Origin: Escarpia spicata
Lineage: Eukaryota > Annelida > Polychaeta > Sabellida > Siboglinidae
Direction: 5' to 3'
DNA length: 64,000 nt
Assembly (NCBI GenBank): GCA_963995525.1
Contig: OZ023214.1
Span: 38,014,309-38,078,308, forward strand
Shown: one piece after another, positions 48,801 through 63,682 of the stretch
Layout: each line of letters begins with the position of its first letter
Position numbering within the stretch: position 1 is the stretch's first letter
Notes under the pieces: model-generated
The model's input: the letters and a program-made list of their open reading frames with translations, nothing else
The model's database searches: none
What the model was told of the DNA's origin: nothing
Program-made: the position numbers and the translations under genes

Positions 48801-50520
48801 TCGTTCAAGACACACTCGTTCTAGACACACACCATACACACTCGCTCAAGACACACTCGTTCTAAACACACTCCATGCACACTCGCTCAAGACACACTCG
48901 TTCTAGACACACTCCAGACACATTCCACACACTCCAGACACACTCGCTCAAGACACACTCGTTCCAGACACACTTGCTCCAGACACACTCGCTCAAGACA
49001 CATACGCTCTGGACACACTCCAGACACACTCGCTCAAGACACACTCGTTCTAGACACACTCCAGACAAACTCGCTCAAGACACACTCGTTCTAGACACAC
49101 TCCAGACACACTCGTTGTAGACACACTCCAGGCACACTCGCTCAAGACACACTCGTTCTAGACACACTCCAGACACACTCGTTCAATACACACTCGTTCT
49201 AGACACACTCCAGACACACTCGTTCTAGACACACTCCAGGCACACTCGCTCAAGACACACTCGTTCTAGACACACACTCCAGACACACTCGTTCAAGACA
49301 CACTCGTTCTAGACACACACTCCAGACACACTCGCTCAAGACACACTCGTTCTAGACACACACTCCAGACACACTCGTTCTAGACACACACTCCAGACAC
49401 ACTCGCTCAAGACACACTCGTTCTAGACACACTCCAGACACACTCGTTCAATACACACTCGTTCTAGACACACTCCAGACACACTCGCTCAAGACACACT
49501 CGTTCTAGACACACTCCAGGCACACTCGCTCAAGACACACTCGTTCTAAACACACTCCAGACACACTCGCTCAAAACACACTCGTTCTAAACACACTCCA
49601 TGCACACTCGCTCAAGACACACTCGTTCTAGACACACTCCAGGCACACTCGCTCAAGACACTCGTTCTAGACACACTCCAGGCACACTCGCTCAAGACAC
49701 ACTCGTTCTAGACACACTCCAGGCACACTCGCTCAAGACACACTCGTTCTAGACACACTCCAGGCACACTCGCTCAAGACACACTCGTTCTAGACACACT
49801 CCAGGCACACTCGCTCAAGACACACTCGTTCTAGACACACTCCAGGCACACTCGCTCAAGACACACTCGTTCTAGACACACTCCAGACACACTCGTTCAA
49901 TACACACTCGTTCTAGACACACTCCAGACACACTCGCTCAAGACACACTCGTTCTAGACACACTCCAGGCACACTCGCTCAAGACACACTCGTTCTAGAC
50001 ACACACTCCAGACACACTCGTTCAAGACACACTCGTTCTAGACACACTCCAGACACACTCGCTCAAGACACACTCGTTCTAAACACACTCCATGCACACT
50101 CGCTCAAGACACACTCGTTCTAGACACACTCCAGACACATTCCACACACTCCAAACACACTCGCTCAAGACACACTCGTTCTAGACACACTCCAGGCACA
50201 CTAGCACAAGACACTCTCGTTCTAGACACACTCCATGCACACTCGCTCAAGACACACTCGTTCTAGACACACTCCAGGCACACTCGCTCAAGACACACTC
50301 GTTCTAGACACACTCCAGGCACACTCGCTCAAGACACACTCGTTCTAGACACACTCCAGGCACACTCGCTCAAGACACACTCGTTCTAGACACACACCAG
50401 GCACACTCGCTCAAGACACTCTCTCTCCAGACGCACTCCAGGCACACTCGCTCAAGACACTCTCTCTCCAGACGCACTCCAGGCACACTCGCTCAAGACA
50501 CACTCGCTCTAGACACAATC
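45838..50520. repeat. 41-bp minisatellite with higher-order structure
   Basis: The array starts in CACG tetramers (45838-45892) and then consists of 15-bp (acacactcgttctag, acacactcgctcaag) and 11-bp (acacactccag) modules. These usually join into a 41-bp unit of 15+11+15. A distinctive marker ('acattccacacactcc') occurs near 47070, 48920 and 50140, and another ('acatacgctctggacac') near 45975, 47150 and 49000, so blocks of about 1.2 and 1.85 kb have been copied wholesale. Array members within blocks are almost identical, which indicates recent spread. Frames through it are not genes. Confidence 0.95.
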
Positions 50521-51835
50521 GCTCTAGACACAATGAATCAAGACATTCTCGCTCCAGACACGCTCGCTTTAGACACACTCGCACCAGACACACTCACTCC
50601 AGGCGTAATTGCTCCAGACATTCTCGCTCCAGACATACTCGCTGCAGACACACATGCTCCAGACACACTCGCTCCAGACCCACTAGCTCCATACGCACTC
50701 GCTCCAGATGCACTTGCTCCAGACACACTCGGTCCAGACACACTCGCCCTAGACACACTTGCACCAGACACACTCGCTCAAGACACATTCGCTCAAGATA
50801 CATTCGGCTCAGACACATTCGCTCTAGACACACTAGCTCCAGACACACTTCCACCAGACACACTTGCTCAGGAGACACTCGCTCCAGGCACATTCGCTCC
50901 AGACATACTTGCTCCAAACACATTCCTCCAGATACATTTGCTCCATACATACTTGCTCCAGACAGACTTGCTTCAGACACATTTGCTCCAGACAATCGCT
51001 TCAGACACACTCGCTCCAGATATAGTGGCTTCAGACACAGTCGCTCCAGACACACTCACTGCAGACACTTGCATCAGACACACTTGCTCTAGACGCACTC
51101 GCTCCAGACACACTCGCTCCAGGCACATTCGCTCCAGACATACTTGCTCCAGACACACTCGCTCCTGACAGGTTCGCTCCAGACACCGTCTCTCCAGACA
51201 CACTTGCACCAGACACACTCGCTCCAGAAACACTCGCTCCAGACACACTTGCACCAGACACACTTGCTCTGGAGACACTCGCTCCAGGCACATTCGCTCC
51301 AGGCATACTTGCTCCAGACACATTCCTCCAGATACATTTGCTCCATACACACTTGTTACAGACAGACTTGCTTCAGACACATTTGATTCAGACACATTCG
51401 CTCCAGACACACGCCAGATACACTTGCTCCAGACACATTCGCTCCAGACACACTTTCTTCAGACACACTTGATTCAGACACATTCGCTCCAGGCACACTC
51501 ACTCCAGATACACTTACACCAGATACATTCGCTCCAGACACACTCGCTCTAGACGCACTCGCTCCAGACACACTCGCTCCAGGCGCATTCGCTCCAGACA
51601 TACTTGCTACAGACACACTCGCTCCTGACACATTCGCTCCAGACACACTCGCTCCAGACACACTTGCACCAGACACACTCGCTCCAGAAACACTCGCTCC
51701 AGACACACTTGCTCCGGACACACTTGCTCCAGACACGCTCGCTTCTGATACAGTCGCTCTATATACACTCACTCCAGACACACTCGCTCCAAACACATTC
51801 GCTCCAGACACACTCACTCCAGACATATTCGCTCG
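50521..51835. repeat. 15-bp minisatellite (agacacactcgctcc)
   Basis: The same 15-bp module without the 11-bp spacer, much more diverged between units than the 41-bp array next to it. In frame it reads DTLAP repeatedly on the plus strand (for example 50533-51168), or SGASV/CLERV on the minus strand. The higher divergence suggests it is the older part from which the 41-bp array arose. No start or splice context supports a protein. Confidence 0.92.
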
Positions 51836-52836
51836 AAAACGACAGAATTTTCTCTCGTTCGGAGCTAACTTTCAATGTCAAGGTCTGTTTTATCGTTTAT
51901 CTTATAATGGGGTTTGATACGAGCTTCTTTTCACCTGCATACTTGATGTAAATATATTTGCCCCTGGCGTATGGGTTGACGAGAGAGGGTTTTGGAGAAA
52001 TGGCATCGCCAATGCTGGGAAGAATCCAGCAGGAAGCATATTGTTGGCATTTATTGTTAGCTACTGTGTAAAATTAAGCTTGTGTAGACGACCTCTTTGA
52101 CTCGTCTGTGTTAATGTTCTTTTCAAACACTAAGTCTGCGCTAGCCCGTTAAACTTGTTTTATTTTCATCACAGAAGAATTGGACTACTCCATCTAGTCG
52201 TTCACTGTCTTGTGTTACGTTGTAACAACGTCGCGCCTGCTACGTACACGAAGCGTGGAGCGGTTTTTGAACGGAAGTGGTCATTACTGTGCAACCAGTC
52301 GTAACGGTTATTGGTTCAATCACGCGTAACGTACGGATGCTACCATCAGTTACTTACGATCTGTCGGCGGCAAATAAGACATCGATACTGTAATTAGTAA
52401 TGTCGATTCTCTCGTCCTGTTACGTGCCTGATTGCATGGGAATACTTTAACTACAGTTTATGAAGGTCAAATTATACAGGGTCAAATTATACACGGGGTT
52501 CAATATACAATTGCAATATTTAAACATCTACATCAAAATACTATGGGCGTCAAACTACCATCCTACGCCGGTATGATTTCATACATTAAAACATATGACC
52601 TATTAGCTTCACACGTGTGTCTTTCTTCTGGTTAAATCCTTATGTGAAATCGAGCAGTTCGTCTCACACGGTTAGAGTCAACGCACACTACATGCTTTTT
52701 CAATTACAAATATTTTAAATGTGCTCAATCAACACTATCACCACCCGTTCCCTCATTATTGATTCTATGTGCTTACCAAGGCACAATGTCTGTTCGGTAT
52801 CGGGAAACCAAATGTTGCAAAACCCCTACATACGCG
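51836..52836. other. non-coding, no gene seen
   Basis: No array, gene or element recognised between the minisatellite and the TG tract. Confidence 0.45.
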
Positions 52837-54199
<1,363 letters not shown>

Positions 54200-54715
54200 C
54201 CATAGTGTAACTTACCATACTTAGGCCCATTTGCTCGCCGACGAAAGGGCCACCGATAGGGGTTCTGCCATGTACGTAGTGTTGTGCCATCTTTATGAGT
54301 TTATTCCAGGTGTAATGCATGTTCTTGATGTTCGCTTCAATGTCTCGTCACCATGTGTGTCTAGAGGCTAGACTGCCCACTTTCCTCTTTCCCTGGGATT
54401 CAACGGAATGATTGTTTAGTGATGTGGTTGGTAGTTTTCTTTGAGTATGTCTTTTAAAGTACGTCTTTCTCCATGTTCTCATCTTGATGTTCTTCGGTAA
54501 TTGAGCCGGCCTTGCCCTTTCCCAGAGAGTGGTGTTGTTAATTTCGTCAGAACCCCAAGAGTGACAGGGTTGGTGCTATTCGTCTGGACTCTCAACGCAT
54601 TTGTTTCGTTTCCATTATTTTGGTCGTATGTTTTCTGGCATATTTCATTTTGACAGCCTGGTGCGAACGCCAGGTCGTCTTGAAGTTCGCATCGCTTATT
54701 TGGCACTAGAGTGTC
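54200..54715 (-). mobile_element. degraded LINE 3' fragment
   Basis: Translated from the minus strand with frameshifts, the region gives CELQDDLAFAPG, TKTNALRVQTNS-like sequence and, further on, GKRKVGSLASRHTW, RDIEANIKNMHYTWNKLIKM and AQHYVHGRTPIGGPFVGEQ. The 'GKRKxGRPRxTWRRxxE' tail and the 'DDLAFA' RT remnant are typical of the C-terminal half of a non-LTR RT. The middle is deleted and several frames are broken. Confidence 0.6.
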
Positions 54716-55472
54716 TATTATACCATTCGTCTTATTTCATACGCTCCTCCTCAGAATCTTCGTAATAAGATAATCAGGTCAATTGTTATGGTTGTTTGAT
54801 ATAATTTCTTATTACGATTTAATTCTGCTGACGCATATTGTATCACACCAACATCTATTTCTTGGAAACTTTTATTCCAATATTATAATGTCTGCCTGGA
54901 CATTATAAAGCGTCACGTGTGTGGGGGGTGCGGGCGCGCGTGCATATGTGGGTGTATAGGTGCTATTTTGCGTTCGTGTCCCCTAGTGTTTGTCAAGTAT
55001 GAATTTCATCAAAGCACTCATCGCGCATTCGACGCATCAACATAAAGGATACTTGCAAATACAATGTGTTTAATTTAAAAGACTATGTGCAATCAAACGA
55101 AATGATTACCGGTATATCAGTTTGTTCAACTGCACTAGTCAAATTGCACTACTCCAGTAATGGACATGAGCATATGGTTCAATGTTAGTCCCGGGCCAAC
55201 TCTAAATATTCACATGCCTTTGTTTTAGCAGTCCACACGACGACGTTAACAGCGATAATATAGCACATGATACCAAGCTAGACCGAGTGGCACTAAACAT
55301 CACGCTTGGGTTGAACGTGGTTGCCATCGCTGACGTCGTCATTTAGCCCCAACTCACAAATGCTGATATCCACGATGGCCTGGTGTGTCAGGCACAGATC
55401 AAACAAATATCGATATCCATTGTCGGTTGTCAGTTCGTACCTTCCAGAAAGTCGTTTGAAGAACCAACTTAT
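54716..55472. other. non-coding; right end is 3' flank of copy F
   Basis: No gene. The last ~200 bp, on the minus strand, should be the 3' UTR of hemerythrin F but are much diverged from that of copies B-E. Confidence 0.4.
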
Positions 55473-56991
55473 TTTCAGCTTGCCCTTTTACTTGAAGTCA
55501 ATGCCCTTGATGTGGCAGACCAGCCTGCAAGAGAAAACGGAATTGTGTTATACCTTGTGTAAACATTAAAGCTGCTGTTACTGGTGAGAGGAGCCTTCAA
55601 CGGGTGGCACAAATATGTTGGACAGAAGTACGATAAATGGCGTTTCCTTGGCGCAGTTAGTTCGTTCGTTAAGTAAAATTAGATAAATACTGCATTGTGC
55701 GCCGAGTCATTCTGACCCGTTATGTTTGACAAACTCTTATAGGCAAACACTGGCTTTATTCGAATCAACGTTGCTAATAAAACGAACCTAGTTGTGATGA
55801 TATGTCTAAAACAAACAAACAACAGTGACCGTCCACACATCGATTCTCAAATATGACGGCTTCTCCGGTCAATTAATACCAAAGTTATCAAGATCACCAC
55901 ACAACACAACACAACACACTCCAGATAACACGTGGACAGGCAATCAATTAACTTACTGAGCGTCCACAAAATGTATTACAAGAAGACACTCACCACTTCG
56001 TGGCCCATGCAATGCTGGCGTCATCGAGGGGAGCCTTCAGCGATTTGATCTTGGTCAGGAAGTCGTTGTGGATCTGTTTGTGTTTTCCGAGGTCAGAGAA
56101 CTTTGCCTTGGACATCATGCCCTAAATATGTGCAACGCATAAACCAGTCATAAAGGTAAATATGATTGATTTACTGTTGGCACGAGACTGGAGGAACATA
56201 AGAAAGAAGTTGAGCTAATTCGCATTTAACTAAATCTTTGCATATCACCTAAAGATACTTTGGTACGCATTGGAATGTAATGAAAAAACACGGTACCTCC
56301 TCATCTTTGGAGTGATAAGCTGTGACGTCATACAATTTCGTGACGAGTGCAGGAAGATGCACTCAAAGATGGCCTTGTGCTCAGCTTCGATGTTGTCGTA
56401 CTGCAAGAAACAGCAGACACGTACCCGTCAGTCGTGTAGTAAGGTAGGATCGAAAGAAATAATTTGCAAAGCAGTTGCCCCAGAAGTGACAACAATGGGA
56501 GCAGCTATCGCGAGCAACCTGAGCACAGAGGAGCCGCAACAACAAGAATCATTAAATCATTAGGCAAAATCATTAACAAGAACGCGCAAGTGCCACTGTT
56601 ACAGCAAGGGACTGCCGACGTTTTGGTGTAGAAAAATAAGCATTAAGTTTGTTTTGCGAAACGTGGCTAAAGCTTCAGTTGGTTTTAAAGCAATGGGGAG
56701 TTCATACCATGTTTTGGGCTTCTGCAGGGAAACCTCGCTTGCCAACGGTAAGCGAGGTTTCTCGTTTCAAAACGTTGTGAGAATTCTTCCGTGTTGACGA
56801 ACTGCGAAAACAGTCCGTTACATTACATTAATTTTAAAACAGTTTTGTGTTAACTACATAATCATAATGAGGGAACTGTATCATGTGTTGCTGTGATTGA
56901 CAACAATGGGAAAGAATGCATGTATGCAAAAACAACGATACTTACCATCACACTCATCCCATACATAGGGTTCTGAAATCTCGAAAGATAT
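55473..56991 (-). pseudogene. hemerythrin copy F, multiply broken
   Basis: On the minus strand exon 1 is 56991-56946 (46 nt): the start codon is ATA and 8 nt ('tccttccg') are missing before the donor. Exon 2 is 56400-56297 (104 nt): it begins YDNIEAEHKAIFECIF and then loses 25 nt, shifting the frame before LVTKLYDVTAYHSKDEE. Exon 3 is 56121-55994 (128 nt) and open: GMMSKAKFSDLGKHKQIHND. Exon 4 is 55524-55473: LVCHIKGIDFK then TAA (55488-55490) where Tyr is usual, and the normal stop has become AAA. GT-AG sites remain at every intron. It lies in opposite orientation to copies A-E. A (CT)n tract begins about 27 bp upstream of the lost start, replacing the promoter. Confidence 0.93.
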
Positions 56992-57011
56992 GACGTTGGT
57001 TGTATCATCGG

Positions 57012-57450
<439 letters not shown>

Positions 57451-58249
57451 TTTTACTGGGAGAAATTGTCACAATCATGGCGGAAGACTAGCCAGAAGTC
57501 AGCCAGTGTCCGCATATTAAGAAGGACACGTCGGAGAAGACAGCGAGAGAGGTAGTTGGAGTGTAGTTTTGAGCTTGTGGAGCTAACACGGATGTATGGC
57601 TCTATTGACCGATTTATTGTTGTGATCAAATTCTTCCGTGATACTATGAAGACACGGGTTCAAGACACTGGTGATGTTTCGCGAATCGTTCCCTGTCACC
57701 AATTGGTGTGCAGCATGGACACGTGTACGCATACAAACACAATCCAACGTGTTCTTCAGTGTTGTTCTAGTTTTACGATTCCAGACACATATGTAGTGGA
57801 TTTACCAACAGCGAGAAGCGGTAAGTAGGAGCGCCGGGCAGTCTATCGTGTCCCCAACCGTTTCGAAACTTGACGAATTTGCTTCACACACCTGTGATAT
57901 TCGGAAAAGACACAAACGGTCGGTTGTCCATACTATCTAGTGTCTATGGCAAGGGAGGCGGGAGATCTCGCACAGGAGTTAGCTGGTAACATGTCGTGTA
58001 CTCACAAAGTGGCGGTCTATGTCTCTAACCCATTGGGTCTGGCTCCTTGCATCAACGGAGCTGTTACAGCGGTCGGGTGGATGAAAAATGCCGAACAGTC
58101 AGTGTACGTCTGTACTAAGGGTGTACAACAGAATACGGATGATGATGCGATGGTGCTGCAGAATAACGCGCAGCAAGAGCTAGCAGTGCCGTTGGAATAC
58201 TGTACACCAATCCATGGAGGATCCGCGATGTTCTCGTGCAGGTCATGAA
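57451..58249 (+). other. unrecognised open frames
   Basis: Two moderate frames, 57556-57828 (90 codons) and 57940-58248 (102 codons, with HKVAVYVSNPLGLAPCINGA and GGSAMFSCRS), lie in a GC-richer patch. I do not recognise either product, and no splice or promoter context joins them. They may be remnants of a retroelement ORF; confidence that either is a gene is low. Confidence 0.2.
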
Positions 58250-59863
58250 TGAATGATTGAATGCATGTTTATTTCCACAATCTACTGGTACATGTGTTTA
58301 TAACAATATTTTACAATTGTGGAAATGGAGACAGTTGAAGTGTTATACTTATTAAACACTGCCCCCATCCCTTTTATAACATGCGATACATTAATAACTA
58401 CCATGTTATAACAACATAAAAAATAGGAAGAATAACGATATTTGTACAACACTGTTAACGATTTCACTCAATTTGTGTCAGTAATTAATACATACTTAAG
58501 TAATACACAAATGTCATGATATAATTACAACATTACAATAATAATATGTACTTTTCATAGATGTTTTACTATACAACTTCTTAAAGGTAGTAATACTGTT
58601 AGAGGTGCAATTTTCTTATTATGTCCAACACATTTGTTCCCCGTAACACGTGAAGATAAACGTGAAAATTACCAAATTACTGATTACGTCATAGTCCTGA
58701 CAGTATTAATTGTGAATACTTTGTTATAGGCTCATATTCAATTAAATGTAATATTGTTTATTTGTTGATGCACTTAATAACTTTTAAAAAGTATTCGTTT
58801 ACCTTCGTTTACCTTTGAAATTCGAATACCTTTTGAAAATCTCATACAACTTCGTATACGAATACTTCTGATAGTTTCGTATTCGAATATTCCCGAAAAT
58901 ATGCTTTTAAAAACATTCGGCCCAAACCGGCTTTTAATAACACTGTCTACAGGGTGCGGTTTGCTGTGAAGAAGTGTTGATAGTGTCTTCTCTATGTATA
59001 CAAACTGTGGCGACAGGGGGAAATGGAAAATTTTGTATTTCCTCATTCGTTGACTCCTCATAGTTTTTCTTGGAAAGTGATCGAAAATGTTTATACGTGT
59101 TATTAAGTATATCAACAAAAATAGCTATGTTAATTGGTTATAAATCTATAACAATGTAGCAACAATTATTTCTGAGACAAATTTGTATGCTATACAATAT
59201 ATTTATCTGTTTGGTTTTCTGCTTGCTCATTTCTGTATGGCCAATTGGAGTTTTCTGGTCACATAAATTAATATATTAAATTGTTTCTGCATTGAATATT
59301 TTTGTTTGTTTATTTCTTGTGTGTCTTGGGACAAATGAACATTTCTTCTTCCTCTTTCTGTTGCGGGTGTCAGCGTCTGCCCGTACTGTACAATAGCGTC
59401 ATATAGCACCATATAAGCATATATTGCATCATTAAGTATCATCAGCAGATTCTTCCATCGGAGCAACCACACTTGCAACCCGGTAGGAAGTACTGACTAT
59501 TTCCTGAACGAGCGAGCCTCAATCAGTCAATATTGAATTGTTTTGCGAGACAGATTCGCGATTACATCAATTACAAGCCACGGTTCGGTGGCCTATTCAG
59601 TGCACGGTCGGTCTACTGCGTGGTAAACACCCGTGACTGCTTTACTCGGCATAGTGTTATCAGAAAAGATCTTGTAGTTGTAATATGATACGGTCATTAG
59701 TATTCTAATATGCATTGCAGAATACACCACTCTTTTGCCGCTCAATTATACACGATTGAAGCATACACACAAACAGTTAATTAGTTATAATGTTATTGTC
59801 TTTCGCTACTCAGCGGCTATCAGTCTTAGAAACCTCTCCTAACCTTATATTTTTACTATGTTT
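58250..59863. other. non-coding, possible retroelement tail at left end
   Basis: Near 58240-58275 the minus strand reads 'gtggaaataaacatgcattc' followed by ATTC/ATTCA repeats, like the 3' terminus of a LINE on the minus strand. No protein remnant is seen behind it. The rest is A/T-rich without a gene. Confidence 0.35.
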
Positions 59864-60262
59864 AGCATCTATACGGAAGCAAAACGTGGACACTGAACAA
59901 AGAAGACATGAGAAGAATACAAGCGTGTGAGATTAAATGTTACAGAAAAGTCCTAAGAGTGCCATGGATGACAAGAACAACCAATGCAGAGATTCTTAAA
60001 AAATTATACATAAAGAACTGTCAACTAGTGAATAGAATAAAAGGACTAAAACTGAGTTATTTTGGCCACATCAAAAGACATAATTCCTTAGAGAAAACAG
60101 TCCTAGAAGGCAAAGTGAAGGGAAAGAGAGGAAGGGGAAGACCAAGGAGAAGATGGGAGCAGGACATCAGCGACGAACAGGGAAACGAACGGCAGACAGA
60201 GCAGCATATTGCGGGATCATCTGGGCAGCTACGTCTCGCAGAGATATGCTGAACTGAAGAAG
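59864..60262 (+). mobile_element. LINE 3' fragment (RT C-terminal tail)
   Basis: The frame reads YGSKTWTLNKEDMRRIQACE, IKCYRKVLRVPWMTRTTNAE, LSYFGHIKRHNSLEKTVLEG and GKRGRGRPRRRWEQDI. The YGSxTW and GHI..GxRGRGRPRxxW motifs characterise the C-terminus of non-LTR reverse transcriptases. The catalytic domain is absent, so it is a 5'-truncated insertion. The sequence is well preserved in frame for 114 codons and ends at a TGA near 60250. Confidence 0.8.
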
Positions 60263-63250
60263 AAGTTTAGTGTATGCTTACACACTTGTGCTATTTAACA
60301 TAATTCGACACGGGTGTATTGGATGTATCACTTAAACTGTTTCATGAGTCAAACCAAATGTGTCGTTCTTCTTCCACTGACGGCTGCCCTTATCATCATC
60401 AACATAATGTTAAGTTTTATACATTAATGTGCAGGCATAGGGTAATAATTTGAACCGTTAATTAATTAAATTACAGTTAATTAAAACATTTCCCGATTAA
60501 AATAATACAATTCACACATGTATCATGTCAATTAAACCAAATTACCCTGTCAACAGTGCGATTTAAATAAAATAACATAATTATATTTCTACTAAAAATA
60601 TGATTTTTTTTAAGCATTGCAAAAGCTTTGTTTGAGGATTTGCGGGTTGTGGGGCTTCTTTCACCTTTTCACCTATATAAATATTTATAAAATGTATTGC
60701 TTTAAGAGAGACAATAAATTGTTTTTGGATTTGAATAACCATTAACCACAAACGTAGCAAAATATGCAACCACACGCATAATTTTGTGTGTTAACATAGT
60801 TGGATGTGTGCAGCAATTGTTCTTTGTGCAATGTTTTATATGAAACAATTAACTATCCAGTTTAAGCACTGCCACGTAAGTAGTTATACTCTATTGTATG
60901 CGTCACTGGATCTCGCAAACGTGTGATATTTGTTGGCAATATAAATACTTCTTAAAATTTATGCTATCAACGTCTCTCTGATGTTATTTACACTTGGAAA
61001 TATCTTGCCAGCCGCAAATCTTTACTTTAGACAAAGATGTCCAGAAGTCATGATTAGCAACTGATCGCCTGGCCACTGCCTAAGAGTGAACATCATATTG
61101 TCTAGGCCTTCTCTCCAACGTGTGTCTGAATGGCCAGCCACTCAAGTTGACAGAGTCCGTACTTATCCGTCTTCCAATTCACACATGCGTAAACCCGATC
61201 TCTCTCAGACAGAGACGGCGGACCTACTGGAAACAGGGAAGAAAGTCCAGGGTAACATATTATAGGTGAAATACGTAAACAAACAACCTTAAAATTAGCA
61301 CTTCATTGGGAGTTAATGGGAATTTTTTGGTATTCTTTCATTCAAGTAACCCATTTTAGTAACGCTAATGAATTACATTAAATTAAATTAATCAAACCTT
61401 TCTGGAAATATCATATTAATTAATTTACAAATTCATATTTGTTTTTTAATTTGAAATGAACCCACACGTAGTAATGTATGTTGTGATATACGAAGCTTTA
61501 CAGTGGCGCTGTCCTAAACAGTAGCGACGGTTATGTCAACTCTTTCAACTATCAATATTCCGGTAGGCTAAGAACGCGTACAACCTGTCAAGATGTTATC
61601 GCCTTTTCACACTTTTATAAATATAGGTTCCATCGAAACCGATTCGTCTGATCGGCGACATTTCACCGACATGTCAGGTTCCAATTACTGCCACTTAACA
61701 CAGGTTGCCACGAACTTAGTGTCTGCAAGAATTGACTAAACAACAATGAAGCTTCGGATAAGCCCCAAGCTTGTTAGTAGAGAGGAACCTTTTCAAGAGT
61801 GGACTAGCATAGTATCGAAGGCTATCGTTTTCTTGACGGGTGGACATAAAATACTTATATATGCTATATAATAGTACTTCTAAAGATATGTTTGTTTCGA
61901 CGGTATCTGTTGAATAAGCGGAGCTGCTTGGAAACATGTCAAATGGCTACCAGTCTGCAAAATATATAATATAGGTTGATGGCGTAGTCGCCATCACTTT
62001 TCGGGTAAAATTATAACAATACGAATTCGTGTAGTATCTGAATCTATGAAAAAATTAAATAAAATTATGTTATATTCATACGGCTTACACGGGTGTAGCT
62101 TTACGTGAGCACCAACAGATATTGTCGATATAGGAATCACTTATTACATCTTCTACTATTCGACAATGAATCAATGTAAACAAATGTAAAATAAACTATG
62201 AATAATCACCTGAAAATAGTTCGACATGCTCCGCTAGGTTTGGGTAATGTTAGTTGTAATGACTATTTTATTTGATATATTTACAAATCGATTAAGAAAT
62301 CAACGCACATAAGTAACATATCGTTTTCTGTAGCTATTGTCCTCTACCCAATGGTATGCACACCACCTGGTGATATTGCCAAAAAGATGGACAATTGGTC
62401 TCTATAAAGGAAGTGCTTCTACATGTTGATTTGGTTGAAAGTTGGCATTCAAGACCTCAATAAACTACTCTTTTTTAATTAACGAATAGTATACATTGAC
62501 AATTTAAACGTCGCGTGAGAGAAATTACATAATTTGTCACGCTACGAGGTTCAATGTTGAGTTTCTGTTCTCCTTCCAATATTGATTAATCATGGACACT
62601 CGATTCTGCCGTTTTTCAATTGTGTGTCCTTTCAAAGAGTGTACAACCGTGCTGATGTACGCCGATAACTACACCAATGTGTTGTTCTTCCATACGTATG
62701 CTACCACGAACCGCCATGCCATCGTAATTGAGTTATCCACCTAAACAAGCTCACTTCAATCGTTTGGTAATATTACAGTATGGACCAAAGTGTCTAATAG
62801 CTCCATGCTTCGACGTGTCATCCAACATTCCTGCAACTAATATCTTATACTTTTTGAAAGGAAGTCCGCAAACTATTTCCTGAGACGTGTAATTCTATCT
62901 AGTGGTATGCTCAGCATTGCAACCGAAGTTACATCAGAATCGAATGTCGTGCGAATATAAACTTAAACCGGCAGTGTATATGCATTCTTATGTTGGCGGT
63001 CATCAGCGAGATATGCATGTGAACACGAATGATAATGAAGGTCATTGCAATTCTGTAATGGTTTTCCCACTTCACGTAGAAACAGATATTCTCGGATGTG
63101 ATGTTGATTTCTCGAGGAAGCTATCCAATTCACGTTAATAAACAGTCGGAATTGCAAACGAAGAAGCTATTTCAACTGAAGGTTTCGCCTAATGAATACC
63201 TTTGCTAAGTATGCCACATAATCGAAACAGACGCAAACTGTAACATTGAT
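60263..63250. other. non-coding, no gene seen
   Basis: Three kilobases of A/T-rich DNA without long frames, arrays or recognisable elements. It lies between the LINE fragment and the 3' end of hemerythrin G. Confidence 0.45.
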
Positions 63251-63256
63251 TTTATT
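63251..63256 (-). promoter_or_regulatory. poly(A) signal of copy G
   Basis: TTTATT on the plus strand, i.e. AATAAA on the minus strand, about 375 bp beyond the stop of copy G. The spacing equals that in copies B and D. Confidence 0.55.
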
Positions 63257-63630
63257 TCAACATATTACCAGAAAATACATCGTAACGACTCAGATGCACC
63301 ATTTAGTAGTCGATCAACACCTGCCCTAAGTTGACTGAAGTTAGCACTTCAGCATTAGTATAACACGATGTTATTAGAGGTGCGCCGGATTGTATCACGC
63401 TTCACGCTACGTGAGCAATGCCGACGCGAATTGTCCACTTCGTCGAAGATGTGACCAACGATACCAAGTCAACACAAGCCACAATCGGCTGTATTCTAAA
63501 TGGACGCAATTGCTGCGAATGATGTACTTTATAATTGATATATAACTAAAGTAAAGCAGTTTATATTCATAGTCTTTCATTTTCTGTCGTCAACAGTTCG
63601 TTGATGTGTAAATTTGCAGGAGGAACGAGT
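63257..63630 (-). other. 3' UTR of copy G
   Basis: On the minus strand the segment near 63390-63450 ('cgaagtggacaattcgcgtc', 'gtagcgtgaagcgtg') matches the conserved 3' UTR of copy B. This supports G as a member of the same family of units. Confidence 0.6.
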
Positions 63631-63682
63631 TTACAGAAGGCCCTTGTACTTGAAGTCAATGCCCTTGATGTGGCCGACCAGC
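63631..63682 (-). CDS. hemerythrin copy G, exon 4 (partial gene)
   Basis: After an AG acceptor (ctgcag) the exon completes the split Trp codon and reads LVGHIKGIDFKYKGLL, then TAA at 63631-63633. The His and Asp ligands (equivalents of His108 and Asp113) are present. The penultimate residues are LL instead of KL. The length is exactly 52 nt as in the other copies. Exons 1-3 lie beyond the right end of the window, since no exon 3 is seen up to 64000. Together with F it forms the minus-strand half of the cluster. It appears intact as far as can be seen. Confidence 0.85.

Noticed and set aside
50533..51168. 211-codon DTLAP-repeat frame, plus strand
   Set aside because: The 15-bp minisatellite is frame-neutral, and both strands are open (SGASV and CLERV frames), as expected for repeat DNA rather than a protein.
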